Assembly (NCBI RefSeq): GCF_003259845.1
Contig: NZ_QLMJ01000010.1
Span: 62,001 to 126,000, forward strand
Source of the DNA: Actinoplanes lutulentus
Lineage (GTDB): Bacteria > Actinomycetota > Actinomycetes > Mycobacteriales > Micromonosporaceae
Length of the DNA stretch: 64,000 nucleotides
Direction of reading: 5' to 3'
Position numbers and translations under genes: made by a program. This document shows positions 63,340 through 64,000 of this stretch, one piece after another. How positions within the stretch are numbered: position 1 is the first letter of the stretch; the number at the start of each line of letters is the position of its first letter. The notes below the pieces were generated by a model, which worked only from the letters and a program-made list of their open reading frames with translations, did not search any database and was not told the origin of the DNA.

Positions 63340-63381
63340 GGAGCCCTGTGTTTGCGTAACGCGCAAACCCAGGGCTCCTTT
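63340..63381 (+). terminator. tRNA-Leu terminator hairpin
   Basis: GGAGCCCTG / CAGGGCTCC outer stem, then TTTGCG / CGCAAA inner stem, loop TAACG, followed by TTTCGTT. The inner arm resembles that of the tRNA-Gly terminator. Confidence 0.85.
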
Positions 63382-63394
63382 CGTTATGCCAGCC

Positions 63395-63426
63395 GGGGGG
63401 CCGAGCCCCCCGAACCCCCCACGGTG
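63395..63426 (+). repeat. REP-like palindrome, tRNA-Leu copy
   Basis: GGGGGGC-CGA-GCCCCCC hairpin followed by GAACCCCCCACGGTG, the counterpart of 39864-39892. The 234 bp from here to the next gene are G/T-skewed and hold no other feature I can support. Confidence 0.7.
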
Positions 63427-63660
63427 CGATGGTCACCCTGGAAGCTGCCTGGTCCCTCTCTCCGGCCCTAATTCCTTGGGTACGCGCTAAGCGTGCTGTT
63501 TCCCACACGGGCGATGCTTTGGGGCTTTTGAGGGGTTGGGGTCACGGGAAGGTGCCGTGGGTCGGGCATCTTTCGGGTGATGGTTGGGGTGGGCGCTATG
63601 CTCGCCGCCTCTTGTTGGTGTTCCTCATTTGTTCTTGTCTTCAGGGCTGGAGTGTTGGGC

Positions 63661-64000
63661 GTGTCGGTCACCGGGACTGTTCGGGGCAAGCGCAACGTGC
63701 TCGGGGTGCTCGTCGATGTGACGGACTACGCGGAAGCGGTCGATCTGATCGTCGCGGCGGCCCGGGAGCAGCGGCCATTCGCGGTTACCGCTCTGGCCGT
63801 GCACGGCGTGATGACCGGGGTCGAGGATTTCGCGCACAACGGCCGGCTCAACTCCTTTGATCTTGTGACGCCGGATGGTCAGCCCGTCCGGTGGGCGCTG
63901 AACCTTCTCCACGGCGCCGGCCTCACCGACCGCGTGTACGGGCCGTCGCTGACCTTGAAGGTCGTGGAGCAGGCCGCGGCCGAAGGACTGCCGATCTACC
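63661..64000 (+). CDS. WecG/TagA/CpsF family glycosyltransferase (partial, cut by window end)
   Basis: 113 codons are visible from GTG 63661, with GGAG about eight bases upstream; GTG 63652 is the alternative start. The sequence [32 protein letters not shown] and [23 protein letters not shown] follows the GT26 pattern of WecG/TagA/CpsF enzymes, including the conserved Asp in TPDGQP. These transfer a sugar to a lipid-linked acceptor in polysaccharide or teichoic-acid-type synthesis. The remaining half lies beyond 64000. Confidence 0.85.
   Translation, partial: MSVTGTVRGKRNVLGVLVDVTDYAEAVDLIVAAAREQRPFAVTALAVHGVMTGVEDFAHNGRLNSFDLVTPDGQPVRWALNLLHGAGLTDRVYGPSLTLKVVEQAAAEGLPIY

Overview
The window is high-GC actinobacterial chromosome, most probably from a Micromonosporaceae member close to Actinoplanes. 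The genus is inferred from gene content and from GTG/TTG and leaderless starts; it was not tested by a search. Most of it is conserved core chromosome on both strands. No phage, IS element, integrase or CRISPR array was seen.

Layout. 0.2-17 kb: the ClpB chaperone gene and, further on, a dnaK-grpE-dnaJ-hspR operon, both carrying HspR (HAIR) operators. Between them lie an MFS exporter and a KhtT/KhtU-like cation antiporter pair. A two-gene dynamin-like GTPase operon follows. 17-28 kb: a three-gene 2-oxoacid dehydrogenase operon (E1 alpha, E1 beta, E2), a 45-residue protein, a 1,227-residue repeat-rich membrane-anchored protein, a thioredoxin/NHL protein and PxpA. 28-40 kb: a haemolysin III-type membrane protein, a SixA-like phosphatase, a broken and catalytically degenerate subtilase next to a paralogue sharing its C-terminus, a FadE5-like acyl-CoA dehydrogenase, a SpoIIE-type phosphatase, dcd, and a split-barrel FMN-type gene whose promoter overlaps a perfect actinobacterial LexA box. 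39.7-49.2 kb: tRNA-Gly(CCC), three genes for secreted or DNA-binding accessory proteins, two CNNM/CorC-type membrane proteins, and EtfD, the Fe-S membrane oxidoreductase that takes electrons from acyl-CoA dehydrogenases.

49.4-63.3 kb is the classical origin-proximal growth and division cluster: crgA, a DUF881 gene, a class E sortase, a small membrane protein and trpG, facing pknB-pknA-pbpA-rodA-pstP-fhaB-fhaA, then tRNA-Leu(CAG). The order matches Mycobacterium tuberculosis Rv0011c-Rv0020c-leuT, which suggests that oriC is not far away. A WecG/TagA/CpsF-type glycosyltransferase gene runs off the right end.

Most interesting: (1) the acyl-CoA dehydrogenase and EtfD genes, 14 kb apart, carry the same TTACCC-N3-AGTAA operator just upstream, implying one regulator for both ends of the electron route; (2) the subtilase has lost its His, Asn and Ser active-site residues and is also interrupted by an in-frame TAA and a one-base frameshift; (3) the LexA box on a flavin-type gene; (4) a composite hairpin element repeated downstream of both tRNA genes; (5) the very long repetitive N-terminus on the sortase.
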